64,000 nucleotides of DNA from JAMLHH01 sp037189845 (GCA_037189845.1 JBBCIS010000005.1:62001-126000); one strand, 5' to 3'; shown: positions 36,801 through 45,310, numbered from the stretch's first letter. Notes: generated by a model from the letters alone, not told the origin. Numbers and translations: made by a program.

Positions 36801-39661
36801 GGAATGACAGCATTATCTGTGGTATGGTTAGCACCATTGAATCCATTCAGATTTGTAAAACCACCTGCATTGAAATTGTTGTCCGGTAAAATAATAGGAT
36901 TGTTTTCTGTACCCGGATTTTGAGCAGCAGCAGTAAAACCGAAGCTATAATTGTAAGTTCCCGGAGGAGCATTACCGACATGGTAGGTATATTGGTAGTT
37001 TTTACAGGTACTTGGAGGTATAATTAATTTTGAAGCATTACTAAATTTCACTAAAAATGCATCAGTATTACCTCCTAAAGCACTTTGATAAGCTCCTGTA
37101 GTAGCTATATTATTGGGACTTTCTGTTTTGCCAGTTATATATATATTATTGCCCGCATCCTTTTCTATAAAAAACCCCTCATCGCGCCCACTGCCCCCAT
37201 AGTAACTTGCATATTGTCTAACTCCATTAGTATTAAATACTACAACAAAGGCATCATATGTACCACCTCCATATTCAGATTGATGTGCTCCTGGAGTGGC
37301 TATCCCTAAAGTATTATAAGTATTTCCACCCAAATAAATATTACCTTGTGCATCTGTTACTGAAGCGAAAGCAAAATCAGAAGCCCAACCTCCATAATAG
37401 GTAGCCCATTGTTGAACACCATTGCTATTAAACTTCACTAAAAATGCATCTGAAGATCCTCCAAAAGTACTTTGAAAAGCTCCTGTAGTAGCTATATTAC
37501 TTGAACTAGTAGTCCTGCCAGACAAATAGACATTATTTTGCACATCTATAGATAGTCCACCAGTTTCTTCAAAACTACTCCCTCCATAATAAGTCGCCCA
37601 TTGTCGAACACCATTACTATTAAATTTCACTAAAAAAGCATCCGCCTGACCTCCATAGGTATTTTGGTAAGCTCCTGTAGTAGCTATATTGTTAGAACTA
37701 TTTGCATTCCCAGCCATATAAACATTATCCTGAGCATCCACTTCAATTTCTGTAGGCTCTTCATGCAAAAGACCACCATAATAGGTAGCCCATTGTCGAA
37801 CACCATTGCTATTGAACTTCACTAAAAATGCATCCATCACACCACCATTGGTAATTTGATGTGCCCCTGAAGTAGCTATGTCGTTAGAACTATTTGCACT
37901 TCCAGCCATATAAACATTATCCTGAGCATCTACCTTTACACGAAACCCTTCATCATTTGGTGGGCCACCATAATAAGTAGCCCATTGTCGAACACCATTG
38001 CTATTGAATTTCACTAAAAATGCATCACTATAACCTCCTAAAAAACTCTGATGAGCTCCTACAGTAGCAATATTATTACTACTTTCTGTTGTGCCAGTTA
38101 TATAAATATTATCCTGAGTATCCACAGTAATTCCTTGAACATCTTCATTCAAACTACCACCATAATAAGTAGCCCATTGTAGCTCACCATTGCTATTGAA
38201 TTTCACTAAAAACGCATCTTGCCCACCACCAATTGTACTTTGATGTGCACCTGAGGTTGCTATATTACTGGTGCTTTTTGTTTGACCAGCTATATAAACA
38301 TTTCCTTGAGCATCTACTGCCATAGATTTCGCATCATCTGCCATGCCTCCACCATAATAAGTTGCCCATAAGCGAAGTAAGTATGAATCGTTTAATTCGC
38401 TTTTGATATCTTTCGGGATGAATTGTGGAGCAGCTATAGGTTCAAAATTATCTACCATTACAGTAGCATTCCCTGTATTACATAATTCTATATTGTAGGT
38501 GATAGTACTGTCGCAACCTATACCAGTATGGCTGACTGCTGTATTGACGATGGCTTTGGGTTTGCAGGAGGCATCTCTAAGTAGAGTAATCTCATGACTG
38601 ATGTTATTATCGGATTTTTTTTCAGGTTTTATGTACAACAAATTAGGTATATAATTAGGTAAAGGAGGAGGTGTAGTTCCGTCAACATTCACTACTGCAT
38701 ATAATCTGCCTGTTGTTTTTAAATCAGCACTTGAAAAGTTCCCTGTATAAGTGCCATTTACAGGAATATTTATACCATTGAGCGTTTGGATTGCCAATAG
38801 GTTTGCCACAGGCAATGTGGGATCAACGTCGTAAAAAGCAATTTTTAAAGTATTATTGAATGCAATGTCTCCTATATTTCTTACCGTATAATTTGTATTA
38901 TAATTACCACCGCTACCATCTATTTGACAATTATTTACAATAAAACTATTGAGCTGAATAGTTAAATCAAAAGTGGGTGGCGGTGGCGGCGGATAACTAC
39001 AAGCTTGTTGTGTAATGCTTTTCACATAATCTATCGCCTGCCGGTACAACTGTTCGTAAGAATTTGCATTGAAATAACCTCCCGGACTAGCCACGTTACT
39101 TCCCTGCAATACAGAACAATTTCTTGCTTCATCTATGGCCAATACAATAATATAGAACCCTTCTTCTTTGATTTGAGTAGCTAAGCGAACGATATTATTT
39201 TGTATTTGGCTACACTCGGCATCTGTCATCAAGACAATTATTTTATTCGCAATTCTTCCCGATACAGGTGTTTGTTGAATAGCTCCATAGGTTTTTAATA
39301 ATGCATCGTAGGGATTTGTCCATCCAGACAATATCCTTGGTGAACTCTGGAAAGCTATCACATCGCTCAATAGAGTTGTATAGTTTCTTCCGGCATCCGG
39401 AAAACTATATTGTTGCCAGGAGCCAGAACCATCCCACTGTGCAATAGCTATCCGGCTTTGATTATTGGCAGTTCCCCACGGTTCTATGTTGCGCATAAGT
39501 TCAGTAATAAAATACCTGCCCTGTGCATTTTCTACATTATCGACTGAACCACTCTGGTCGTTGGCAATGAAAATATCCAATCCGCATTGAGCAATGGATA
39601 ATTTACTCTCAAAGAGCAAAAAGCAGAACAGAATAAATAGAATTTTAAATCGGGAATTCAT
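33806..39661 (-). CDS. Giant T9SS-secreted protein: VWA, SBBP repeats, GEVED, tandem 53-residue repeats, gliding-type C-terminal domain
   Basis: 1951 residues. Signal peptide ending LSIAQ-CG; a von Willebrand A-like domain (25-220) with MIDAS-type DQSGS; CARDB/DUF11-like linker domains (230-430); about eight SBBP beta-propeller-type repeats of 62 residues (430-885; unit QWATYYGG...DAFLVKFNSNG); Ig-like linkers; a GEVED domain near 1200-1370 (DYGDAP, FIDWNNDGDY, GEVEDHV); five near-identical 53-residue repeats (1372-1640; unit ICQGSSYSINGKNYTTAG) and three diverged ones (to 1745); and a C-terminal CHU_C/gliding-motility domain (FPQAFSPNKDGVNDVFRP, IYNRWGERVFES). The C-terminal domain marks it as T9SS cargo; adhesin-like surface role inferred. 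Many Cys in the repeats (CQGSS, GGCDSI) could pair. Confidence 0.93.
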   Translation of the reverse strand: MNSRFKILFILFCFLLFESKLSIAQCGLDIFIANDQSGSVDNVENAQGRYFITELMRNIEPWGTANNQSRIAIAQWDGSGSWQQYSFPDAGRNYTTLLSDVIAFQSSPRILSGWTNPYDALLKTYGAIQQTPVSGRIANKIIVLMTDAECSQIQNNIVRLATQIKEEGFYIIVLAIDEARNCSVLQGSNVASPGGYFNANSYEQLYRQAIDYVKSITQQACSYPPPPPPTFDLTIQLNSFIVNNCQIDGSGGNYNTNYTVRNIGDIAFNNTLKIAFYDVDPTLPVANLLAIQTLNGINIPVNGTYTGNFSSADLKTTGRLYAVVNVDGTTPPPLPNYIPNLLYIKPEKKSDNNISHEITLLRDASCKPKAIVNTAVSHTGIGCDSTITYNIELCNTGNATVMVDNFEPIAAPQFIPKDIKSELNDSYLLRLWATYYGGGMADDAKSMAVDAQGNVYIAGQTKSTSNIATSGAHQSTIGGGQDAFLVKFNSNGELQWATYYGGSLNEDVQGITVDTQDNIYITGTTESSNNIATVGAHQSFLGGYSDAFLVKFNSNGVRQWATYYGGPPNDEGFRVKVDAQDNVYMAGSANSSNDIATSGAHQITNGGVMDAFLVKFNSNGVRQWATYYGGLLHEEPTEIEVDAQDNVYMAGNANSSNNIATTGAYQNTYGGQADAFLVKFNSNGVRQWATYYGGSSFEETGGLSIDVQNNVYLSGRTTSSSNIATTGAFQSTFGGSSDAFLVKFNSNGVQQWATYYGGWASDFAFASVTDAQGNIYLGGNTYNTLGIATPGAHQSEYGGGTYDAFVVVFNTNGVRQYASYYGGSGRDEGFFIEKDAGNNIYITGKTESPNNIATTGAYQSALGGNTDAFLVKFSNASKLIIPPSTCKNYQYTYHVGNAPPGTYNYSFGFTAAAQNPGTENNPIILPDNNFNAGGFTNLNGFNGANHTTDNAVIPASLPAACVSGDKVSTAVSISSNNTCGNDFAQATVTINNTSGVDILNTVMELNLTGTGAAFAGEMYNISSNLSYQVPFVLHADYPNVPNALYTKTGKIRIPLWKLPAGTTTFNIDLSLGIPTTNLSVKIDNINTNYNAAGQSNTAALSQSVTVPANATISGFSCPTSISAGNNITFSGISTTNASSVKWASGSVANIPNTGSVGNPAIVYTPTPKDLANGFVTISLTALNSNGCETTRSCQVNINNVQYDYGDAPVTYDLNKNVRPYAGSATLHSGIYLGTIAPGAENTAKSSANATGDGNEEDGLASSSCASKPVNLQPFSLTVKATNNSNATAYLSAFIDWNNDGDYLDDGETVLDIVQAGDQSGTKDYTLQFRPQTANLTLDKYFVRLRISTDSNSVKQPYGTAPQGEVEDHVMELGSASTFNNPQSICQGSSYSINGKNYTTAGVYRDTLKNAAVGGCDSIIITNLTIKTASTFNNSQSICQGSSYSINGKNYTVAGVYRDTLKNAAVGGCDSIIITNLTIKTSSAFTNPQSICQGSSYSINGKNYTTAGTYRDTLKNAAVGGCDSIVITNLTLKTSSTFNNPQSICQGSSYSINGKNYTTAGIYRDTLKNAAVGGCDSIVITNLTLKTASTFTNSQSICQGSSYTINGKTYTTAGTYRDTLKNAAVGGCDSIVITNLTIVNQIETNLTETICSGASFIVGSQTFTTSGIYVVNLKSAGGCDSIVNLDLKVVSQVETNLTESICTGSSFTIGTQTFTTTGNYIVNMKAIGGCDSTVNLNLTVVDKLTDTVYFEICMGDSLLVGDTILRQGVHLLSFISVGGCDSIVEVNISSRSELGIQSQNIDFCDQESVELQVSPDFETYQWNDGTQSNLLVVRDTGTYWVVMEKGCYTRIDTFHVNAQACGCEVFFPQAFSPNKDGVNDVFRPIEKNITQVSLMIYNRWGERVFESVQQKVQWDGNYNGAEMPMDTYVFHYYGLCSDGAYKTHSGHVTIVR
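34745..35545. repeat. Five 159-bp tandem DNA repeats inside the giant gene
   Basis: Period 159 bp (53 codons), five near-identical units; for example ACAAATACTTTG recurs at about 34872, 35190, 35349 and 35508, with a one-base variant near 35033. Adjacent units differ by a few substitutions, so copy number can change by recombination without loss of frame. Confidence 0.9.
37020..38370. repeat. SBBP-encoding tandem repeats, ~186 bp period
   Basis: Seven to eight units of 186 bp (62 codons), more diverged than the 159-bp array but with long identical stretches such as GCCCATTGTCGAACACCATT near 37599, 37791 and 37980. Confidence 0.85.
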
Positions 39662-40119
39662 CCAACAAATTAATTATTCACAAGATAATTATATGAATTA
39701 TATAAACGCAGTTATCCATAAATACTAATAAACATTTAATGCAACTAAAGGATCAGCATTAAATTACATTCTACAATGAGTTGCAATTATACAAAATCTA
39801 TCAACAACCATCTTTTTATCCTTTTTTTAGAAAAAAGGATAGCAAAAAATCGCGCTATGCCTCAAAGCTGACCCACTTTATACTCAATGGCTAAATCTTC
39901 TAAACTCTTCGCCGCAGCGAATCAAACAGTAGAAGATTTTATGCCATTTTCGCATAGTGGGTGCCCAGCTTTTACGTCAATGCGCAGGGTGTTGGACAAC
40001 CTTTATTGCTTACCTTCTTATATGATACATACTAAAATATTGCTATATATTAATTTTTAGGGAGCTTATTTTATAACGTTACTAAGCGGCATACAGAATA
40101 GCTATATACCGCTTTGATT
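39662..40119. other. Intergenic region between prfH and the giant gene
   Basis: Contains repeat A copy 1 (39818-40000). The rest is AT-rich without recognisable genes. Confidence 0.6.
39818..40000. repeat. Structured repeat A, copy 1
   Basis: Small hairpin (ATCCTTTTTT/AAAAAAGGAT, 39818-39840) followed by a long imperfect stem: AAAGCTG and ACCCACT (39864-39877) pair with AGTGGGT and AGCTTT (39956-39972), AATCTTCTA (39894-39902) pairs with TAGAAGATT (39930-39938), and an apical TTCGC-cgca-GCGAA loop (39908-39921). Outer GCGC pairs GCGC. Ends near GGACAAC. The second copy is at 45435-45615. Confidence 0.85.
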
Positions 40120-40737
40120 CTAAATCAATTGTTGCTTTACCACCCGCTTGGGATTGCCTCTTTCCAGCTCATTGTGTGCCTGCCACTGATTTTGCTGACT
40201 CTGTAAAAGCTGTTCAGTTTGTTGCTGTACAACTTTTGATTTCAGTCTTTCTATGCTCAGCTTTTTGTTCATCAGTTGTGAGCGTCCGTCCATGACCAGT
40301 ACCTGTATCTGCGTGGGAAGATGTATAGCCCTTACTGCCGATTCGGTTTTATTGACATGTTGCCCACCGGGACCTGAAGCCCGGCAGGTTTCAAAACGAA
40401 TATCTTTTTCATCCCAGTGCAAGGTTTTCTGTACGTCATAGATATTGACAGCTATAAACCAGTTTTTGCGCTTGTGCATGGTTCGGTACGGACTCTGTGC
40501 CACCCATTGTATGACACCTTTCCAGCTTTCTGCAAACTGCATGGCTCCTTTTCCACTCAATAGCAAAACGGATGAATAAAATGTGCCTTTCGTTCCGGTT
40601 TTCTCCTGTGACAATACCTCCACGGCTATCTCTGAAGATTTGGCTTCTCTGCATATCATCTCCTGTACTTTGGCGACCACTCTGCAACATTCCAAAGGTC
40701 CGCGACCGGATGTAATTTGTACTAAAATATTTTCCAT
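40120..40737 (-). CDS. prfH: Peptide chain release factor homolog PrfH
   Basis: 205-residue class-I-release-factor relative holding the catalytic GGQ in RASGPGGQHVNKTESAVRA (about 121-140), with a short N-terminal domain and no codon-recognition domain. In studied systems PrfH works with the RtcB2 ligase on ribosomes whose 16S rRNA decoding centre has been cleaved: PrfH frees the stalled ribosome's peptide and RtcB2 reseals the RNA. It begins three bases after the rtcB stop, the conserved arrangement. Lysine/glutamine-rich C-terminus suits RNA contact. Confidence 0.93.
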   Translation of the reverse strand: MENILVQITSGRGPLECCRVVAKVQEMICREAKSSEIAVEVLSQEKTGTKGTFYSSVLLLSGKGAMQFAESWKGVIQWVAQSPYRTMHKRKNWFIAVNIYDVQKTLHWDEKDIRFETCRASGPGGQHVNKTESAVRAIHLPTQIQVLVMDGRSQLMNKKLSIERLKSKVVQQQTEQLLQSQQNQWQAHNELERGNPKRVVKQQLI

Positions 40738-40740
40738 CGC

Positions 40741-42141
40741 CTACTCTTTATGCATTCTGACAATCTTCGGATAAAACTCCCCTATCACGTCTACCAGAGC
40801 AGATTGCGCCTGTATGACCTGATGAATATCTTTGTATGCCTGTGGATTTTCTTCCACGCTACCTCCTATCAATGTCACTTCTTCAGAGGCTAAAATTTTC
40901 TTCATCGTTGATACGGTCATACTTTCTTTGGCCTCTTTACGACTCTTCAATCTTCCTGCCCCATGAGATGCAGACTGTAACGATTCGGGATTCCCTTTCC
41001 CCATCACTACATAGGCCGGCGTGATCATACTTCCGGGAATAATTCCGGGCTCGCCTGCATGTGCCGGCGTAGCTCCTTTTCTGTGAACAATAACTTCTTT
41101 TCCATTTGCAAGCTGCTCTTTCCAGGCGAAATTGTGATGATTTTCTATCGTTTTCAAAGATTTCAATCCTACTGCTTTCAGGATATTAGCATGAATACGG
41201 TCATGACAAGCCCTTGCATAGTCACCTGCCAGATTCATACTCATCCAGTACTCTTGTCCTGCTTCGATGTTCATATCCAACCATGCCAAAGGTTGTGCGT
41301 GTCGGGGCAGTTTACAGGTACTCATCGCTATCTGGGTATAATGTTTGGCAATATTTGCTCCCAATCCACGGCTTCCTGAATGTGATAACAATGCGAGATA
41401 TCTTCCTGCAGAAATTTCAGGAATACTATCATCTGTCAATTCTATCACACCAAATTCCACGAAATGATTGCCACTACCGGAAGTTCCCAGCTGATAAACG
41501 GCTTTTGCACGCAATTTCCGTAAAAGTTCGGTTTCCTGAAATCTTACATCTTCCAGTACTTCATGTTCCTGACGAATATCTAATCCACCCTCCATTCCGA
41601 AATGTGTACAATCTTTCAAGGCAGTTTTCAGCTGAAATGAATGACTTTTCAGATAGCTTTCGGGCGCATCTATAATGGTCAGTGCCATTCTGCAACCGAT
41701 ATCCATTCCTACAGCATAAGGGATGACAGCATTTTCTGTCGCCAGCACACCACCAATAGGCAAGCCATAACCAACATGCGCATCGGGCATCAAAGCACCT
41801 TGTACCGTGACAGGCAGAGACATTGCGGTTTCCATTTGCAGCTTTGCATTCTGTGTAATCTGCTTGCCGCCATAGATTTTCAATGCGCCTGTTTGTTCGA
41901 GCAACTGATATTCTTTGTGAAAAATCTGAGGTACTTTGTCTATTAATCTGTCAGCGATTATTCCTAAAATCGGGTCTTGTTCATATTGTTCCGGTTGGTT
42001 TTTGAGATAAATAAATAATTGTATCAAATCATCTTTTGTGTGATGTTTGAAATGTTTAGATATGATATTAATGACCAAGCTTCTGGTTACATCATTTGTG
42101 TAGCCCATTTTGCTCAGTTCTTTTGTTTTTAAATTGCCCAT
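40741..42141 (-). CDS. rtcB: RtcB family RNA ligase (RtcB2 type)
   Basis: 466 residues; GTP/Mn-dependent 3'-phosphate RNA ligase. Metal and catalytic residues visible: D120 and H122 in MPDAHVGYGLPIGG, C150 in GMDIGCRM, NHF in GSGNHFVEF about 229, H in LSHSGSRGLG about 253, HRKGATPAH about 345, and SHGAGRLKS about 400, whose histidine is the expected guanylylation site. Pairing with prfH (3-base gap) identifies the RtcB2 subgroup devoted to rRNA repair, not tRNA splicing. A frameshifted gene ends 11 bases upstream of its start, so a three-gene operon is likely. Confidence 0.95.
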   Translation of the reverse strand: MGNLKTKELSKMGYTNDVTRSLVINIISKHFKHHTKDDLIQLFIYLKNQPEQYEQDPILGIIADRLIDKVPQIFHKEYQLLEQTGALKIYGGKQITQNAKLQMETAMSLPVTVQGALMPDAHVGYGLPIGGVLATENAVIPYAVGMDIGCRMALTIIDAPESYLKSHSFQLKTALKDCTHFGMEGGLDIRQEHEVLEDVRFQETELLRKLRAKAVYQLGTSGSGNHFVEFGVIELTDDSIPEISAGRYLALLSHSGSRGLGANIAKHYTQIAMSTCKLPRHAQPLAWLDMNIEAGQEYWMSMNLAGDYARACHDRIHANILKAVGLKSLKTIENHHNFAWKEQLANGKEVIVHRKGATPAHAGEPGIIPGSMITPAYVVMGKGNPESLQSASHGAGRLKSRKEAKESMTVSTMKKILASEEVTLIGGSVEENPQAYKDIHQVIQAQSALVDVIGEFYPKIVRMHKE

Positions 42142-42152
42142 AAGGTCTTTGT

Positions 42153-42826
42153 TTAAAATTCTGTTGCTTCAAGACAAATGCGATGAAGCGGTTTGTTCTT
42201 TATAATATTGTGAGGTTCTCTACCGGTTCTACATCTTGACCAGTATTTTTCTCCGGAATGCCTGATAGACAAGTCGTGATATTTTTTGCTATTCAATTGA
42301 TATTCTACAAAATCGATTTCACTTTCCAGGTCAGCATCCAACATTTTCCGATGAGTGACGATATGAGGAAAAACCTTTTCAACAAACTTCCACGGTTCTT
42401 TAAAAAGATATACTCTATACTCGTAGCAGGATTCTTTTATTTCTTTCAGATAAAAGAATTTCAGCTCTCTTTTTCCGAAGCCTTTTTCTTCATCAAAGAA
42501 GCTATCTTCAGGAATACTACTACCCGAAAATCTTTATACGGCGAATATTGAATATTGTTGATTCTGCTCAGGATGTTTTTAAAAAACTCAGCATCATGGC
42601 TTTTTAGCACATCCTCACAGCAAACAAATTTTCGTTTCCATCCCGATTGATAAGACTTTCTTATCGGAATCCAAGGCAAGAGACCTCGTACATCGTATAG
42701 TTCTTCTCTCTTTTCGTGAAGACCGATGACCTCTTTTTCCTTTTGTTTTCGGAGTTGTCGTTTTGCCCTTCTGAGTGAGATTTTTACGGGAATTTCACTT
42801 TCCAGTAAATCTTTTGAAAAATTCAT
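42153..42826 (-). pseudogene. Frameshifted gene of unknown function, first in the rtcB-prfH operon
   Basis: Two reading frames together give about 224 residues. Frame one starts MNFSKDLLESEIPVKISLRR at 42826 and stops at 42461; a second frame, open from 42533, continues to 42153 (includes PWKFVEKVFPHIVTHRKMLD and KPLHRICLEATEF). Both halves read as good protein, so a single -1-type shift between 42461 and 42533 joins them, probably near 42520 where the second frame (SIPEDSFFDEEKGF) looks better. Lysine/arginine-rich start (LRRAKRQLRKQKEK) fits nucleic-acid binding. Family not recognised. It ends 11 bases before rtcB. Confidence 0.75.
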
Positions 42827-43560
42827 TTCACAATGTGTGCGCAGTACTTAAATGGTATTAAATCCTTTCATTCTCCTCTGGAAGAATATATCCCGCACAT
42901 CTGCATCGCTATACCATTTGTATAAAAACCTAAAGTGTAATGTTCTAAGCTTATTGAGCTTTTCAGGAGGTTGAGGTTCTCGAAACCTCTGCCTTCGAGA
43001 ACCTCAGGCATCGGTAATTCATACCACTTCGACAATTCCCCTGAATTTTCAAATAGATTGAGCTATTAAAAATTGGTATTAAAGCAAACTCACCAACTCC
43101 TGAAAAATTTCAGTCAGTTATTCATTAAAAATAAAAGGAGAAGATGTGCTTGCTTTTAGCAAACAGCAGGCTGGGATGATATGTAAATGCGCTCTTGCAT
43201 GGTATTGTGTATTAAAGGTTACACAATGATTAACGGACGCAAAGGTAAAACAAAATATCAAATTCGCAATTTACGATTCAATTAAAACGAATATTTACCA
43301 TATAATCACAAAAGACATTTGTTCATTACCAAATAATCAAACAAATTACTTCTCAATAAATATTCTTCTAACAATATTTGATTTTTTCAGTAAAAGAGAT
43401 GGCATTCGCATTAGCTTAGCGGATATTCGACGGACAGTCTTTCAATGAGATAGCCACGAATCCACTAATGAATACACCCTCGCATATTTCCTTAACAGGT
43501 AATCTGAAACAATTCGTGCATTAGTGGCATAAACTAAAAATGCATGGAATAACGCTCTAT
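42827..43560. other. Intergenic region of 734 bases with palindromes
   Basis: Besides the hairpin at 42973-43005, there is a GCCACGAATCCACTAATGAA motif at 43455-43474 whose inverted partner ATTCGTGCATTAGTGGC lies at about 43513-43530 and a relative at 57693. The remainder is AT-rich with no gene or RNA recognised. Confidence 0.5.
42973..43005. repeat. Perfect 12-bp hairpin
   Basis: GAGGTTCTCGAA pairs with TTCGAGAACCTC around a 9-base loop. No T-run, so not a simple terminator; probably an extragenic palindromic repeat. Confidence 0.6.
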
Positions 43561-44196
43561 TTATTTTCCTTTTCGTAGTTGAATGACAGATTTAATTATC
43601 GCCTGAATATTTTGTTCTTCATCGGGATGATTCAATGGTAAAGAACCTAAACCGACTGCAAAAACTCCGGCATCGTACCATGTTTTGATTTGGGTAAAAT
43701 CGGCAGGAATTCCTCCCGTCACCATGAACTTCAATTCAGGAAAAAGTGGTTTGATCGCTTTGATGTATTGCGTTCCTAAAATATTGGCAGGAAAAATTTT
43801 ATTCACAGCAGCTCCCAATCTACTGGCCAGCTCAATTTCAGTAGGTGTCATCGTTCCCGGAATCCACGGTTTGTTAGCCTGATGAGCGGCTTCTGCTATC
43901 TCTTCCAGCACTATCGGACTCACAATAAAATCAGCACCAATACTTAAAAAAAGTTCTGCTTGCTCTTTGTTTTTAATCGTTCCGACACCCAAAGACATTC
44001 CTTTCAGATGACTGTCACGATATGCTTTCAGAATTTCAAAGTTTTTCTGTGCCTGCTCGCCTCTGTTGACAAATTCAAATACCCGGATACCTGTTCGATA
44101 TGCCAGTTCCAAAGCTTTTATACAAGTATCAGGGTCTGCATGATAGTAAACAGGAACTATCGGACAAGCTTCGAGTGTGTTGATGATTTCATTCAT
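43561..44196 (-). CDS. eda: 2-dehydro-3-deoxy-phosphogluconate (KDPG) aldolase
   Basis: Splits KDPG into pyruvate and glyceraldehyde-3-phosphate, the last step of the hexuronate and Entner-Doudoroff routes. 211 residues from the ATG at 44196; the frame is open further (to 44310) but that part overlaps kdgK. TIM-barrel marks: PVYYHADPDTCIKALELAY, LGVGTIKNKEQAELFLSIGADFIVSP, PWIPGTMTPTEI, and the Schiff-base region LGTQYIKAIKPLFPELKFMVTGGI. The start overlaps the last 8 bases of kdgK, so the two are translationally coupled. Confidence 0.92.
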   Translation of the reverse strand: MNEIINTLEACPIVPVYYHADPDTCIKALELAYRTGIRVFEFVNRGEQAQKNFEILKAYRDSHLKGMSLGVGTIKNKEQAELFLSIGADFIVSPIVLEEIAEAAHQANKPWIPGTMTPTEIELASRLGAAVNKIFPANILGTQYIKAIKPLFPELKFMVTGGIPADFTQIKTWYDAGVFAVGLGSLPLNHPDEEQNIQAIIKSVIQLRKGK

Positions 44197-45193
44197 GACG
44201 AGATAAATTTTCCTTGATAAAATCTCCCTGAAAAAATAGTTTTTTAAAGCCCGTCTGGGTAGCAAAATCAATAGTTTCCTGAGGAGATAATTGTTTATAA
44301 ATAGCAGCAATCAGTCCCGCCATAAAGGCATCACCGCTCCCGATTCTGTCTGTTAATTGATGTGTTTCGTGTATCGGGGAAATCCAGTTCCCTCCAGGCT
44401 GATGATAGGTAGCGTAGAACAGATTATGCCGGGGATTATCCATGAAACGAAAGGTATTTGCGATATGTCTGCATTTTGGAAATTGTCTGAACAGTTGACC
44501 GGAAAGATTATTTGAAAGTTCAGCATACTGCTCTTTCGGAGTATTTTTATCCAATCCGGATGGTATATCCAGTCCCAGCATTTTATTATACGCCCAGATA
44601 TTCCCCATGATGAGATCACAATAAGATACCAATTGGGGCATGACTGCTACCGGTTCAACTCCATAATCCCAAAGTCTGCTGCGGTAATTCATATCTACAG
44701 AAATATACAATCCTCTCTGTTGCGCCTCCGCCAATACTTTTTCCATCAAAGTAGCCCAATCAGCCGACAAAGCAGGAGTGATAGCCGTCCAGTGAAGCCA
44801 TGAACAATTTTCAAATAAAGCATCAAAGTCTATATCGCTCTCTTTCAACTGGTAGTATGAAGAAAACTTACGGTCATAAATGACTTCTCCTGTAGAAAGT
44901 CCATTAGACGATTGTAAAAAATACGAACCCATTCTGGAACCTTTCCATAGAATTTTGGAAGTATTCAGATTGTTTCGTTCCAATATATTCACTGCATTTC
45001 TGGCAATAGTATGGTCGGGAAGTACTGTAAAATAATCAGCAGGTACGCCCAAAGCAGGCAGAGTTGCACCTACATTGGCTTCCGAGCCTCCTACATACAA
45101 TGTTATTGACCCTAAATCTCCTTTTGTATCAGAGCTGTCTTCTTCCTGTAACCGGAGCAACAATTCGCCAAAGGTCAAAACACTTCCTTTCAT
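44189..45193 (-). CDS. kdgK: 2-keto-3-deoxygluconate kinase (PfkB family)
   Basis: Phosphorylates KDG to KDPG. 334 residues, PfkB/ribokinase fold: YVGGSEANVGATLPALGVP near 29, PDHTIARNAVNILERNNLNT, YISVDMNYRSRLW near 165, and the catalytic anion-hole motif DRIGSGDAFMAGLIAAIY near 293. Gene order kdgK-eda with an overlap completes the lower uronate pathway, supporting KDG over other sugars. A TAAATTTG -7 box lies 50 bases upstream. The gene faces away from the uxu genes. Confidence 0.9.
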   Translation of the reverse strand: MKGSVLTFGELLLRLQEEDSSDTKGDLGSITLYVGGSEANVGATLPALGVPADYFTVLPDHTIARNAVNILERNNLNTSKILWKGSRMGSYFLQSSNGLSTGEVIYDRKFSSYYQLKESDIDFDALFENCSWLHWTAITPALSADWATLMEKVLAEAQQRGLYISVDMNYRSRLWDYGVEPVAVMPQLVSYCDLIMGNIWAYNKMLGLDIPSGLDKNTPKEQYAELSNNLSGQLFRQFPKCRHIANTFRFMDNPRHNLFYATYHQPGGNWISPIHETHQLTDRIGSGDAFMAGLIAAIYKQLSPQETIDFATQTGFKKLFFQGDFIKENLSRHE

Positions 45194-45243
45194 TTATCGG
45201 TTTACGGCTTTGCGTTTGTGACGACATTTGAAAACCGTCGGCT

Positions 45244-45251
45244 CAAATTTA
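45244..45251 (-). promoter_or_regulatory. -7 box of kdgK-eda
   Basis: TAAATTTG on the minus strand, exact TAnnTTTG match, 50 bases from the kdgK ATG. Confidence 0.45.
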
Positions 45252-45310
45252 ACACAAAAGTTGAATACTACTACTTAGTGAATGTCATGAAACAATCTCG
45301 TTATTTTGTC

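Noticed and set aside
42461..42533. Programmed -1 frameshift in the gene before rtcB
   Set aside because: No canonical X-XXY-YYZ slippery heptamer with a downstream stem was found; G-AAA-AAG is only a weak match. Mutation or sequencing error is simpler.
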